Shown one piece after another: positions 6,828 to 15,730 of a stretch of DNA of 64,000 nt. Every line of letters starts with the position of its first letter. Position 1 is the first letter of the stretch. The translations under genes and the position numbers were made by a program. Location: NCBI RefSeq assembly GCF_008329565.1, contig NZ_NPKT01000008.1, positions 62,001 through 126,000 of the forward strand, in the 5' to 3' direction. The DNA is from Mycolicibacterium sp. P1-5 (GTDB lineage: Bacteria > Actinomycetota > Actinomycetes > Mycobacteriales > Mycobacteriaceae). Under the pieces are notes generated by a model. The model made no database searches and was not told the DNA's origin. It was given only the letters and a program-made list of their open reading frames with translations.

Positions 6828-8518
6828 TGTGCGGGCGCTTCCGGGACGCCGCGCATGTCGTTGAGAACGCCTGCGTCGATCGGAGTCAGATTCGCTTGCT
6901 GGCGGGCTCGCTGGATCTGGTCGGGGGTGAAGGATGGCAGGACTACCTCAGTGATGGTGTCGTAGATGGGTTTCCAGTGCGTCTGCCAGGTTCGTGGGTC
7001 GGCGGCGCGATCGGGATGTGTCATGTCCTGGATCGCGAGGGCAGCCGGCAGGTGGTGCAGTGCGATGAGCGCGTTGGGGCACGCGAAGCAGGTGCCGGTG
7101 AAGGACTTGGTGCACACGGTGCCTTTCTTCTCGTAGGGGCTGTCGAGAGGGTCGCGACAGCCGGCGTGCGGTCCGTCGAGTTGGCCGGCCACCAAGGCGC
7201 TGGCGGTGTCCGGGTCGATACCGGGTGCGGCGGCTCCGGCTCGCATGGCCTGTTCCGCGTCCGGGGTCACGACGGTCGGACCGTTGATGGCGCTGTCGAA
7301 CATGTCGTTGACGCTGTTGATGAGGATGCGGCCGGCTTCTGCACGGAGAACAGTGCTGTTGGTGTAGTGGCCGAAGAAGGTCTTCGCGGAGTGGCGGCGC
7401 CCGTTCGATAGGTAGGACTTGGGGTCGGCGAGCACTTCGCGTGTGGTGGCAACCTTGCGCAGCCGTGCCCAGTGGTTAGCCCCCGAGAAGGGTAGGTTGT
7501 TCCGTGCAGCAATTTCAGATAACCGGTAGGCCAGGCGCTGCCAGGGTGGCTGCTTGATCCCGCCGCGAACGCCCTTCATGAGGATCAGTGAGGGCTGCCC
7601 GGATTCTGAGCGAGCTGCGGCGTTGAGCATCAGTGCCCAGCGAAACGCGGTGAAGGGTGCGGTGTCTCGGCGGGCGTAGACCTCGTCGTAGGTCTCATGG
7701 GCGCGGTTCTTGGTGTATCGGACGCGAATCAATTCGATGAGGTCGTTCTCGGCGAGGTAGGCGAGTCTGTCGATGGGTGACGACCCGGGCAGGGAATCCT
7801 CCGCCGCAGGGGTGGCAGTAGCTTCGATGTCGTGAACAGTCAGGGCGCGGAGCACCTCAGGCGGTTCTCCGGTTGCGAGGCTGATTAGTACGTGCGTGGC
7901 GGTCTGGACGTCGATGTCGGTGATGCCTCGGTCTGGCTGGGACAGAGCACTTTTCACCGTCTGGTAAGCCCATCGGCGCCACGCGCGGATCTCCTGCTCG
8001 TTCAGGGGCGGTAGTCCGTCGTTGCGGTGGTGCCATAGGCGCGGCTGTCGCGCCAACCGATCGGCGATCTGTTCATGAAGCGTGCCGGGGTGGTCATCCT
8101 CGTGCCGTCGAAGGAGGGCGAAAACGTGGACTACTTTTCGATAGGCGGTGTCTGACTTAGCTTCTCGGTGGCGCGCCAGCATGTTGAGTTCCCACAGGTC
8201 CAAATGTGAACGGCGCAAGTCGCGCAACGCGAATGAGGTCTTCTGATCGTCGGTCAGCGGTAGCGCACCCATCGACCGCAAGAAGCTCAGAAGCCCTGAC
8301 GTGAGTGAGTACTCCATGCGCCCGAACTCAGTGAGCACCTCGAGCCAAGCCCCTGCGAGTTCGGCTGCAATAACCGGTGTCTCAAACGTCGAGGGGTCAA
8401 TGGTGTAGGTCAGTATGTCGCTGTACACGGCCCACTCGAAGGTGAACCGGCCATCGTTCGACGCCGGCGGTGTCGCAGAACTCGCGGGCACATCGGGGGT
8501 CGAGTAGGAGCCCCTCAT
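6824..8518 (-). CDS. Degenerate tyrosine-recombinase-like protein (564 aa), probably non-catalytic
   Basis: The middle protein of the cassette. Its layout follows a tyrosine recombinase, but key residues are absent: the box that should read TGxR is TGEPPEVLRAL (residues 216-226), so the first catalytic Arg is Pro, and after Gly383-His384 the position of the nucleophilic Tyr is Ala. An Arg near 354 is kept. The C-terminus carries Cys454, 469, 477 and 480 with CFACPNAL, the same C-x2-C-x-N-A-L pattern as the 694-residue partner, implying common ancestry. It overlaps both neighbours by four bases, so it is translationally coupled and probably a structural or targeting subunit. Confidence 0.7.
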   Translation of the reverse strand: MRGSYSTPDVPASSATPPASNDGRFTFEWAVYSDILTYTIDPSTFETPVIAAELAGAWLEVLTEFGRMEYSLTSGLLSFLRSMGALPLTDDQKTSFALRDLRRSHLDLWELNMLARHREAKSDTAYRKVVHVFALLRRHEDDHPGTLHEQIADRLARQPRLWHHRNDGLPPLNEQEIRAWRRWAYQTVKSALSQPDRGITDIDVQTATHVLISLATGEPPEVLRALTVHDIEATATPAAEDSLPGSSPIDRLAYLAENDLIELIRVRYTKNRAHETYDEVYARRDTAPFTAFRWALMLNAAARSESGQPSLILMKGVRGGIKQPPWQRLAYRLSEIAARNNLPFSGANHWARLRKVATTREVLADPKSYLSNGRRHSAKTFFGHYTNSTVLRAEAGRILINSVNDMFDSAINGPTVVTPDAEQAMRAGAAAPGIDPDTASALVAGQLDGPHAGCRDPLDSPYEKKGTVCTKSFTGTCFACPNALIALHHLPAALAIQDMTHPDRAADPRTWQTHWKPIYDTITEVVLPSFTPDQIQRARQQANLTPIDAGVLNDMRGVPEAPAQ

Positions 8519-9990
8519 TGAACGTCTCCGCCGCCGAGATGGACGTCCGACTCCCAGTCGTCCTCGATGGTCTCGGGGCCGGGGCCGGGGTCGTCATCGG
8601 TATGTCCTACGACGTCGGCAGCGGTTCCCGCGAGGGCGGCCGGAACGTCTTCGATCCATGTTTCTGCAGCGTGAAGGTAGTGCATGGTGGTCTGCACGCT
8701 GGCGTGGCCGAGCAGTTCCTTGACGGTCAGTACGGGGTTTGCCAGCAGCAGGTAGGGGTCTCCGGCGCGCTGTCGTCCTTCCTTCATGAGCGCGGCCAGC
8801 ATCCGGACCGCGTAAGAATGTCGCATCGTGTGGGGTGTCACGTGAACGTGGCGTGGCGGCTGGTCTCGGTGGCCGGAGTGGCGGACTCGTTCGTGAGCGT
8901 CGGCGAAGAGTTGGTTCCAGCGTTCGAGACCGGGGGGAAGTCCGCTGCGGGAGACGAACAACGCGAGTGGGTCGATGGTGCCGTCATCGAGGACGCGAAC
9001 GGCTTTGGCGCGGTCCTTGTTGGTGAACCGGACCAGTGGAATGCGCTGGGACCCGACGGCGACGTAGAGCTCTCCCCGCCGCTCGATTAGGTCGTCGACC
9101 ACCAGCAGAGAGCCGTCGCGGATCTTGGCGCGGAGGCTGCGTTGGGCCGCCTTTACGACCCGGTGCCGTTCAGTCCGGCGGTAGAGGTCGGTGGCGTGTG
9201 CTACCTGAGCGGTGACGTAAATGGATCGGACCACCTGCTTCTTGCCGAGCCGATCGAAGACGTGGATGGACTCGGATCCCATCGTTTCGGGAACCGGAAC
9301 CTCGGCGTCGAGGAGAAGCGCGCACTCCTCGCGTCGGAGGCCGGTAGTTGCCAGTAATAACCCGTACACGTAGTCCCGTTCCGGGTAGGCGGGCGCACCC
9401 GCGGGGTCGTAGCCGTCACCGCGCAGGCCGACTTCGAGGAAGTGCTTGGTCTGGGCCGCCTTAAGGAATCGCGCTCGACGCTCGCGATGTTTGTGGGAAA
9501 TGAGAGTGTTGCGGTTGTTGCGGCCCCAGCGAGGGATCGGGTCTTTCGCCATCCAGCCGATCTGGGCGGCGTAGTAGAAGAACGAGGAGAAGCAGCCGAA
9601 TTCGGTAGCCAGCGTGGTGTCCTGGACTTCCTGCTGGCGGGCATCCCGGTAAGCGGTCACATCCTCAGTAGTGGTGGCGGTGAGGTCCACCAATTTCCCG
9701 CCGCGGCGCTGGCGTACGAACCGCAGCAACCGAGCGAGGTGGTAGGCGTGGAAGCTCCGCAGGCTGTCGAGGTCGTAGGCGCGTTGACGCCATGCGGTCA
9801 GCAGGTAGGTGTTGAGTCGGTCGCAGCCGGTCAGTGAGCCGTCGTCGTCGATGATGAACGGCAGTCCGTCCGGGATGTCCTGCCGGTCGAGCGCCTGCAC
9901 AGCCGACGACCATGGGAGCGTTGTCGCGCCGTCGGGAGCTTGCAGAACTTCGCCCTCGCGAGCGCTTCTCTGGACCATGACTATCCGCAT
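8515..9990 (-). CDS. Tyrosine recombinase/integrase (TnpA-like, 491 aa)
   Basis: The first gene of the cassette and the most canonical recombinase. It has a SAM-like core-binding domain (about residues 65-160) and a catalytic domain with Arg219 (TTGLRREE), His387 and Arg390 (TPHTMRHSY), Gly428-His429 (LLGHASVQTT) and nucleophile Tyr438 (MHYLHA), so it should be active in strand exchange. The start at 9990 (MRIVMVQRS) is preceded by GGAGGT; a longer frame exists but has no family similarity. It reads away from the ssrA 3' end, 102 bases distant, as integrases beside their attachment site usually do. Confidence 0.85.
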   Translation of the reverse strand: MRIVMVQRSAREGEVLQAPDGATTLPWSSAVQALDRQDIPDGLPFIIDDDGSLTGCDRLNTYLLTAWRQRAYDLDSLRSFHAYHLARLLRFVRQRRGGKLVDLTATTTEDVTAYRDARQQEVQDTTLATEFGCFSSFFYYAAQIGWMAKDPIPRWGRNNRNTLISHKHRERRARFLKAAQTKHFLEVGLRGDGYDPAGAPAYPERDYVYGLLLATTGLRREECALLLDAEVPVPETMGSESIHVFDRLGKKQVVRSIYVTAQVAHATDLYRRTERHRVVKAAQRSLRAKIRDGSLLVVDDLIERRGELYVAVGSQRIPLVRFTNKDRAKAVRVLDDGTIDPLALFVSRSGLPPGLERWNQLFADAHERVRHSGHRDQPPRHVHVTPHTMRHSYAVRMLAALMKEGRQRAGDPYLLLANPVLTVKELLGHASVQTTMHYLHAAETWIEDVPAALAGTAADVVGHTDDDPGPGPETIEDDWESDVHLGGGDVQ

Positions 9991-9992
9991 AC

Positions 9993-10065
9993 AGACCTCC
10001 TTGCCGCCTGTGCATCCAGTCGTACCGCAGGGGTATGACACTTCTGCTCGTCGGCAAGGAGGTCT
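9993..10065. repeat. 14-bp inverted repeat between integrase and ssrA
   Basis: AGACCTCCTTGCCG at 9993-10006 is the exact reverse complement of CGGCAAGGAGGTCT at 10052-10065, with 45 bases between. The left arm contains the integrase ribosome-binding site, and the right arm mirrors it on the plus strand. Position next to ssrA suggests a recombinase-binding site or attL/attR arm; translational control of the integrase is an alternative. Confidence 0.6.
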
Positions 10066-10091
10066 CAAATATGAAGTTATCTGTGTGCTAT

Positions 10092-10459
10092 CGGTGGAGC
10101 TGCCGGGAATTGAACCCGGGTCCTACGGCATTCCCTCAAGGCTTCTCCGTGCGCAGTTCGCTACGCCTCTACTCGGATCTCCTGATCACGCGAACAAGTC
10201 AGGATGACGATCCCAGTCGCTGTTTGATGTCCCCACGGATTCCGCGACCGAACCCGTGGGTTTGTCCCTCTAGATGACGCCAGGGTCCGGGTCGAGGGCA
10301 CTCCCGGTCTGACGGATTAGCTTCGCTTAGGCAGCGAGAGCGTAATCGCGCTGATTGGAATCGGCGCTTAATTGGTTGCAACGACGCTTACGGTGGTCTC
10401 TTGCCTGCACCGGCACGCTTCCCTTGATTCGATGCGCGAAGTCGAAACCGATCAGCCCC
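10092..10459 (-). ncRNA. ssrA: tmRNA (ssrA)
   Basis: Transfer-messenger RNA, 368 nt, which rescues stalled ribosomes together with SmpB (encoded at 15727). The 5' end GGGGCUGA pairs with CAGCUCC near the 3' end as a 7-bp acceptor stem with one G-U pair. A T-arm with GGGTTCAATTCCC lies at the 3' end. The tag reading frame (10365 down to 10327) gives ADSNQRDYALAA followed by TAA, the mycobacterial type with the terminal ALAA degron. The genomic 3' terminus reads ACCG rather than ACCA, so the terminal CCA may be completed post-transcriptionally. Its 3' end faces the recombinase cassette. Confidence 0.95.
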
Positions 10460-10492
10460 TCGCACCCCGGCCGAGGTACGGCCGGACATTCG

Positions 10493-10522
10493 ATGATACG
10501 CGAGTTGCAACCGCGAACTGAA
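10493..10522 (-). promoter_or_regulatory. Candidate ssrA promoter
   Basis: On the minus strand TATCAT (10498-10493) lies 18 bases after a weak TTCAGT (10522-10517) and about 34 bases upstream of the mature 5' end. This fits a sigma-A promoter making a precursor that RNase P trims. The -35 match is poor. Confidence 0.35.
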
Positions 10523-10632
10523 GTGCATTAATCCCGCGTCGAGGTCGACGTTTCGTCGCGATCTACTCGCACTTCCCCTGCGGTTCGTTGGTTTGGGCGC
10601 GGAGAAAATGAGACTCTGTCTACAGTGAGACG

Positions 10633-11223
10633 ATGTCTGAAAGTTTGCGGGTACGAAAACGTCAGCGCACCCGCGAACGCATTGCCACTGCGGCAGCCCA
10701 ACTGGTGTCGGCGAACGGCCTGAGCGCGACCACCGTTGAGCAGATCGCCGCCGAGGCCGACGTGGCCCGCGCGACATTCTTCCGGTACTTCGAGTCCAAG
10801 GAATACGCCGTCGCGGAGGGGTTCACCTCGACCTGGATCGCCGCCATCACCGACGCGCTACGCCGCCAACCCGCAGAGCTTGCCGTCAACGAGGCGCTGC
10901 ACGCCGCGTTCGCAGAACTCACCCCAGGCTTCGGCGTTGTCGAGAACAACATCGCCGAGATCGAACGCCAGACCCGGGAATCGCTGACGCTGCGGGCCTG
11001 GACGCTGCTCTGCTACCTCAACTTCGAGACGGCCATCGCCGAGGCGATCGCACCCCGGCTTGCCGATCTGACCGTCGACGACCCGCGCCCGCGCCTTATC
11101 GGCGCAGTGACGATGGCGTCCGTCCGGATCTCCATCGACGACTGGCTCCGCGACGGCGGATCGCTGTCCGACCGAATCTCCCGCGCGGTCAACTCCATGG
11201 CCCCGTGCCCGATCAAGGAATGA
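10633..11223 (+). CDS. TetR-family regulator
   Basis: A 196-residue repressor with an N-terminal TetR helix-turn-helix at about residues 12-58 (TTVEQIAAEADVARATFFRYF) and a C-terminal all-helical ligand domain that resembles the MftR/AcrR-like group. It starts 173 bases from the ssrA 5' end. It is followed 7 bases later by the DUF1214 gene and by a sulfotransferase, so it probably regulates its own operon. TGAGAC occurs twice just upstream of the start, but no clear palindrome was seen. Confidence 0.88.
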   Translation: MSESLRVRKRQRTRERIATAAAQLVSANGLSATTVEQIAAEADVARATFFRYFESKEYAVAEGFTSTWIAAITDALRRQPAELAVNEALHAAFAELTPGFGVVENNIAEIERQTRESLTLRAWTLLCYLNFETAIAEAIAPRLADLTVDDPRPRLIGAVTMASVRISIDDWLRDGGSLSDRISRAVNSMAPCPIKE

Positions 11224-11230
11224 GAAGCAG

Positions 11231-12313
11231 ATGAGTGGCGAAAAGTCGTTGGAAGCATGGGGATTCGTCCGCAAAGTCCTCGATGACCTGACGGTCCAGA
11301 TCACCGAGGACGCGCGCGACGAACGCGAGCTGGTCGAGGGACTGCGCGTGCTCAACCGCGTGATCGCGCTCTGCACCGAACTGTCGGTGGACACCGACCC
11401 GGACCATCCGCATTTCGTCGACATGTGCACCCCGTCCCGCTTCGTCGGCGGCCCGAACCCGCACGGCGCCTACCCACTCGCGATGATCAGCGGCGATCGG
11501 GCCTACCGCGTCACCGGCACCCGCGGCACGTCGACCTACCTCGGGTTGCAGGTTCTTGCCGGCACCGGCATGAGTCCGCGACGCATGAGCAACTACCTGT
11601 CCGACCGCGACCTGGTCCTCGACGAGGGCGGTCGGTTCAACGTCGTGTTCGCCGCCGCCCGCCCGGACGACAGCGAGTTGGCCGGCGCACAGTGGATCGC
11701 TATTCCAAACGACGCCACCTCGGTTGTCGTCCGCGACTACATCGCCGATCCGGACACGGAAATACCTGTGCAGTTGGACATTTCACTGCTCGGCGAGGCA
11801 CCTCCGCCGGTCCCGTTGTCCGATGAGGCACTGGCCGCACAGCTCACCGCGATGGGCTGGACGATCGTCAAGCTCACCACCCTGCACCGTACGGTGCGCC
11901 CCGACCTGCTCGAAACCCCCAACATCCTGATCACCTCGGGCGCCGAGAACCTGGGCGGCGAGAACACCACACCCGACAACCTCTATATGCTCGGCATGTT
12001 CGAGCTGGAGCCTCACCAGAACCTGCACTTGTCCTTCATCCCACCCGAAACCCGTTACTGGTCAGTGACTTTGGAAAGCATTTGGCATGAATGCCTGGAG
12101 CCGCTGCTACGCTCCAGCTCGGTGACCAACAAGGGCGTTGCCCCCGATTCCGACGGATACGTCCGGCTCACGATCGGCGCCGAAGACTCCGGCGGGGGGC
12201 ATTGGCTGGACACCGGCGGACGCCGACGAGGTTTCATCGTCGTGCGCTGGCTGGACAACCCCAACGCGCCGGACGTGACGGTACGTCTGCGAGACAAGGA
12301 GGTTCAGGAATGA
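11231..12313 (+). CDS. DUF1214-domain protein
   Basis: A 360-residue protein whose C-terminal part (about 230-355, with LEPHQNLHLSFIPPETRYW and GFIVVRWLDNP) resembles the DUF1214 domain often found with DUF1254. The biochemical role of this family is not established. It has no signal peptide, so it is probably cytoplasmic. It lies between a TetR gene and a sulfotransferase gene; its stop overlaps the sulfotransferase ATG by four bases, so the two products probably act in one pathway, perhaps on a lipid or sterol. Confidence 0.7.
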   Translation: MSGEKSLEAWGFVRKVLDDLTVQITEDARDERELVEGLRVLNRVIALCTELSVDTDPDHPHFVDMCTPSRFVGGPNPHGAYPLAMISGDRAYRVTGTRGTSTYLGLQVLAGTGMSPRRMSNYLSDRDLVLDEGGRFNVVFAAARPDDSELAGAQWIAIPNDATSVVVRDYIADPDTEIPVQLDISLLGEAPPPVPLSDEALAAQLTAMGWTIVKLTTLHRTVRPDLLETPNILITSGAENLGGENTTPDNLYMLGMFELEPHQNLHLSFIPPETRYWSVTLESIWHECLEPLLRSSSVTNKGVAPDSDGYVRLTIGAEDSGGGHWLDTGGRRRGFIVVRWLDNPNAPDVTVRLRDKEVQE

Positions 12314-13491
12314 CGAGTGCGGCCGCAGCACGCCTCGACCCGGCCAAGCTCATCGAGCAGGCCTGCGAGCTCGCCGGAAGCGACGACTTCGGTACCGACG
12401 ACGGCTGGCGGCAGAACCTGTCCCGTCTGGTCGACGGCTTGGCCACCGAAGCCGACCTGTCCCCGCTGGGCGTGGAGATCGCCGCCGCCGATGTGGTTGT
12501 GCCGCTGCGTAACCGGTTGCAGATCACCGCATGGCGCAACGATCACCCCGAGCTCGCCGACGAACGGATCGCACAGCCGATCTTCATCCTCGGCCAACCT
12601 CGTACCGGCACCACCATCCTCTATGACCTGCTCAGCCAAGATCCGGACCTGCGGGCACCGTTGACCTGGGAGGTCGACCACCCCTTCCCGGTCCCCCAGT
12701 CCGAAACATACGAGACCGACCCGCGGATAGCCGAGACCCAGGCCCAGCTGGAGATGACCGAGCAGCTGATGCCCGGCTTCATGAAATTTCATCCGATGAG
12801 CGCACGCGGCGGCCAGGAATGCGTGCGGATGACCGCCGGCACATTCTGCAGCATGATCTTTCCCACGCAGTACCGCCTGCCGAGCTACCAGCACTGGCTG
12901 ATGTACGACGCCGACCACGCGGCCGCCTACCGCTACCACCGCCAGTATCTGCAACACCTGCAGTCCGGCGTGCCCGGACAGTGGCTGCTGAAGAGCCCGG
13001 CTCATTTATGGACGCTGGACACGCTGCTGGCCGAATACCCCGACGCGATCCTCGTCCAGACACATCGCGACCCGCTGGTGGTGATCTCCTCGATCAGTGC
13101 GCTGATCGCTCACCTGCAGAAGCTCGCCAGCGACAACGCCACCGTTGCACGCGCGGCCGGGCAATGCGCAGCCGAGAACATCCTCGGGCTCAACCGTCTG
13201 ATGAAGTGGGTCGACGACGGCGTGATCGGCCAGGATCGCATCGTCAATGTGCGGTTCGCCGACTTCATGCAGGACCCGTTCGCCACTATCGGCGCGATCT
13301 ACGCCCGCCTGGGCCGCGAGCTCACCCCAGTCGCCGAACAGCGCATGCGCGAACATCTTTCGGCCAACCCCGGCGACGGCGGGGGCAGCCGCTACACCTG
13401 GGCGGACACCGGACTCGATGCCGGCGAATTGCGCGAGCAGGTCCGCGCCTACCAGGAGCGCTACGACGTGCCGAGCGAACCGCTGCGATAG
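12310..13491 (+). CDS. Sulfotransferase family protein
   Basis: A 393-residue PAPS-dependent sulfotransferase-type enzyme. The 5'-phosphosulfate loop GQPRTGTTILYDLL is at about residues 95-108, and the 3'-phosphate motif is in LKSPAHLWTLD and the following VQTHRDP segment. Mycobacteria carry many of these, acting on glycolipids or hydroxylated lipids. The acceptor is unknown. Translationally coupled to the DUF1214 protein and probably controlled by the TetR at 10633. Confidence 0.85.
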   Translation: MTSAAAARLDPAKLIEQACELAGSDDFGTDDGWRQNLSRLVDGLATEADLSPLGVEIAAADVVVPLRNRLQITAWRNDHPELADERIAQPIFILGQPRTGTTILYDLLSQDPDLRAPLTWEVDHPFPVPQSETYETDPRIAETQAQLEMTEQLMPGFMKFHPMSARGGQECVRMTAGTFCSMIFPTQYRLPSYQHWLMYDADHAAAYRYHRQYLQHLQSGVPGQWLLKSPAHLWTLDTLLAEYPDAILVQTHRDPLVVISSISALIAHLQKLASDNATVARAAGQCAAENILGLNRLMKWVDDGVIGQDRIVNVRFADFMQDPFATIGAIYARLGRELTPVAEQRMREHLSANPGDGGGSRYTWADTGLDAGELREQVRAYQERYDVPSEPLR

Positions 13492-13670
13492 CAGGTGGCT
13501 CGGTCCCACAGCTACCCGCGGACGATATTCGTGGTGTTTGCCAACCTGGCTACATGGTGTAACGCGGCTGGCCCAGCACGCGATTTCCTTATCAGAAGCT
13601 CATTTGCCGAAATGAGTGGAATTGACGTCGAGGCAAACGCCTTGGCGTAGGGGCGGCCATAGGGACCTAC

Positions 13671-14888
13671 ATGTCGGGAAAGCACCGCACGTCTCGTTGT
13701 AGGAGCGCGCAGCGCACAGAAGCACGGCGGCTGACAGCCGTCGCTTTGGGAGTCAGCGGCCTGACCACCGCAGTGGTCGCGGGTCAGACCGCTGTCAGCG
13801 AGTCGATGACCGTTGATCTGATGGCGCTGATTACTCCCGCCAATTCGACGGCGCAAATCTTCGCCAGTTCCGACTACTACAACCGTGACTGGAGCGGATA
13901 CGGCCCGCCTCAGGTGGTCCCGTTCTTTCTCGGACCGCAGGGCATCGCCGACGCGATTGATGCCAACAGCGCCGACCCGCGCGGGGTGGTGGTCTTGGCG
14001 TCCGGATGGGGCGCCGGCCAGACCGGAACGGCGCTTGGCGACATGCAAAGCAAGGGTGATCCGGCACTGAACAATGTCCGACTGGTTGTGTTGGACAACA
14101 ACACCAACCGCGCCGGTGGCGGCTTCTGGACGACCTATTGGATGTTCGCGCCACTCTTGGCCACCTCGGCGGCACCGACGCCCAACGATCTCAGCGTTCC
14201 GGTCGTTGACACCGCCTACGAGTACAACATCAACTCCGATGCGCCGACCTACCCCATCAACGTGCTCTCCGACGCCAATAGCTTGATGGCCTACGCCTAC
14301 GACTACGGCGCACAGGCGACCGCGCCGATGCCGCAGGAGGCGCTCACTCCGGTACCGGCAGGCGACCAGCACTACCACTACATCGTCGATCCGCAAGGCA
14401 ACGTCGTCGACAAGATCCCGGTCGACGGAAACATCACCTACGTCACCTTCCAGTCGGACGGACTGCCACTGGTGCGCCCGCTGCGGATGGTGCCCGGCGG
14501 CAACATCGTTGCCGATGCGGTAGAGCCCGCCGCGACGGTCTTGGTCAACGCCGGCTACCAGGACAACAAGCCGATCCCGGATGACCCTGGTGTGCAGCGT
14601 CCGGTCGGGGTGCTGCCCCCCGCATCCAACAGCGAGACAGTTGCGAACCAACTACCGGTAGCGGTGCAACAGGGCACGAACAAGGCCCAAAGCGACCTGC
14701 CTTCGCAGGTCCCCGCGCTTCCGAATCTCCGCACCGGCGCCACGGCGCCACCCACAGCGATCACCGCAAGCAGCGTAGCGCCGGCGAAGAAAGTCACCGG
14801 CACCCTGAGTTCCACCGCCAAAGGGATAGCTGATGGCTTGAAAAGCCTTGCCCCGCACCGCAGCTCGACAAGCTCGAATAAGAGCTAG
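13671..14888 (+). CDS. Secreted PE-PPE-domain protein with degenerate nucleophile
   Basis: 405 residues: a basic N-terminus and hydrophobic segment at about 20-42 (signal peptide or anchor), then a PE-PPE-type alpha/beta-hydrolase domain (about 60-260) and a low-complexity Pro/Ala/Ser tail. The domain is recognised from NNVRLVVLDNNTNRAGGG and from YPINVLSDANSLMAYAYDYG. It has no PE or PPE head. Family members usually carry a Gly-x-Ser nucleophile elbow (GYSQ-like); here the corresponding stretch is ASGWGAGQTG, so Ser is replaced by Gly and hydrolase activity is doubtful. It converges on the EamA gene with a four-base overlap. Confidence 0.75.
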   Translation: MSGKHRTSRCRSAQRTEARRLTAVALGVSGLTTAVVAGQTAVSESMTVDLMALITPANSTAQIFASSDYYNRDWSGYGPPQVVPFFLGPQGIADAIDANSADPRGVVVLASGWGAGQTGTALGDMQSKGDPALNNVRLVVLDNNTNRAGGGFWTTYWMFAPLLATSAAPTPNDLSVPVVDTAYEYNINSDAPTYPINVLSDANSLMAYAYDYGAQATAPMPQEALTPVPAGDQHYHYIVDPQGNVVDKIPVDGNITYVTFQSDGLPLVRPLRMVPGGNIVADAVEPAATVLVNAGYQDNKPIPDDPGVQRPVGVLPPASNSETVANQLPVAVQQGTNKAQSDLPSQVPALPNLRTGATAPPTAITASSVAPAKKVTGTLSSTAKGIADGLKSLAPHRSSTSSNKS

Positions 14889-15730
14889 CGGACTGCGATC
14901 ATCCCGACGGCGACCAACGCCATCACCATGCCCAGCACCTGCCAGCGGGTGACCCGCTCGCGCAGCACCACGATCGCGAGTAGCACCGTCGCCGCCGGAT
15001 AGAGCGACATCAGCACACTCGCCAGCGACAGCATCGAAGCCTGCAACGCCAGTAGTGTCGCGACATTCGCGGCGGTGTCCAACAGCGCGGCCAACATGGC
15101 CATCTTCAGCGGAAACCCGCGGGGCGCATGGAAATTACCACTGACTGCGGCCGCCAGGAACACAATCGCCGTCGCCGACACCCGCGCGAAGAACAGCGGC
15201 CACAGGTGGGCATCGGCCGGCGCTTGGTGCAGCAGAACGAAATTCAGCCCGAACGCCAGACCCGAGCCGACCGTCAGCCACGCCACGGTCGCGGTGAACT
15301 TGTGTGGACGCACGTCCTCGTCGGTGGCCTGTCGGCTGACCAGGACGACCGCGATCAGCGCCAGCACCGTGCCCACCCCGGCGATCGCGCCGGGCCGCTC
15401 CCCCAGCGCAAGGCCCACGCTGACCGGCACCGCGGCCACCAGAACCGCAGTCAGCGGAGACACCACCGAGATCGGGCCCGCACCCAGCGCGGCGTAGAAC
15501 CACCACACGCCGAACGCCTGGCTCACCCCGCACAGCAGACCCCAGACCACTGCCGCCGTCGACACCGTGCCACCGAAGACCAGCGCCAAGCCCGCAAGCA
15601 GGACCATCGCCAGCGGATACGACACCAACACGACCCGTAGCGCGGCCACCCGTCGCGCCGCGATACCGCCGACGAAATCGCTGACGCCGTAACTGACTGC
15701 CGATGCCAGCGCGAGCAGGATTCCTATCAG
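14885..15730 (-). CDS. EamA/DMT-family transporter, non-standard start
   Basis: An inner-membrane drug/metabolite transporter of about 281 residues with ten predicted helices in two EamA repeats. The first helix ([20 protein letters not shown]) is in frame but has no ATG, GTG or TTG before it. The frame can open at a CTG at 15730, overlapping the smpB stop; the first standard start is a GTG at 15649, which would delete helix 1. I prefer the longer form, with the start uncertain. Substrate unknown. It follows smpB on the same strand. Confidence 0.72.
   Translation of the reverse strand: MIGILLALASAVSYGVSDFVGGIAARRVAALRVVLVSYPLAMVLLAGLALVFGGTVSTAAVVWGLLCGVSQAFGVWWFYAALGAGPISVVSPLTAVLVAAVPVSVGLALGERPGAIAGVGTVLALIAVVLVSRQATDEDVRPHKFTATVAWLTVGSGLAFGLNFVLLHQAPADAHLWPLFFARVSATAIVFLAAAVSGNFHAPRGFPLKMAMLAALLDTAANVATLLALQASMLSLASVLMSLYPAATVLLAIVVLRERVTRWQVLGMVMALVAVGMIAVR

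Noticed and set aside
10092..10140. tRNA gene suggested by the T-arm near 10100
   Set aside because: The T-arm and acceptor belong to tmRNA: the 5' half is 360 bases away and a tag frame lies between.
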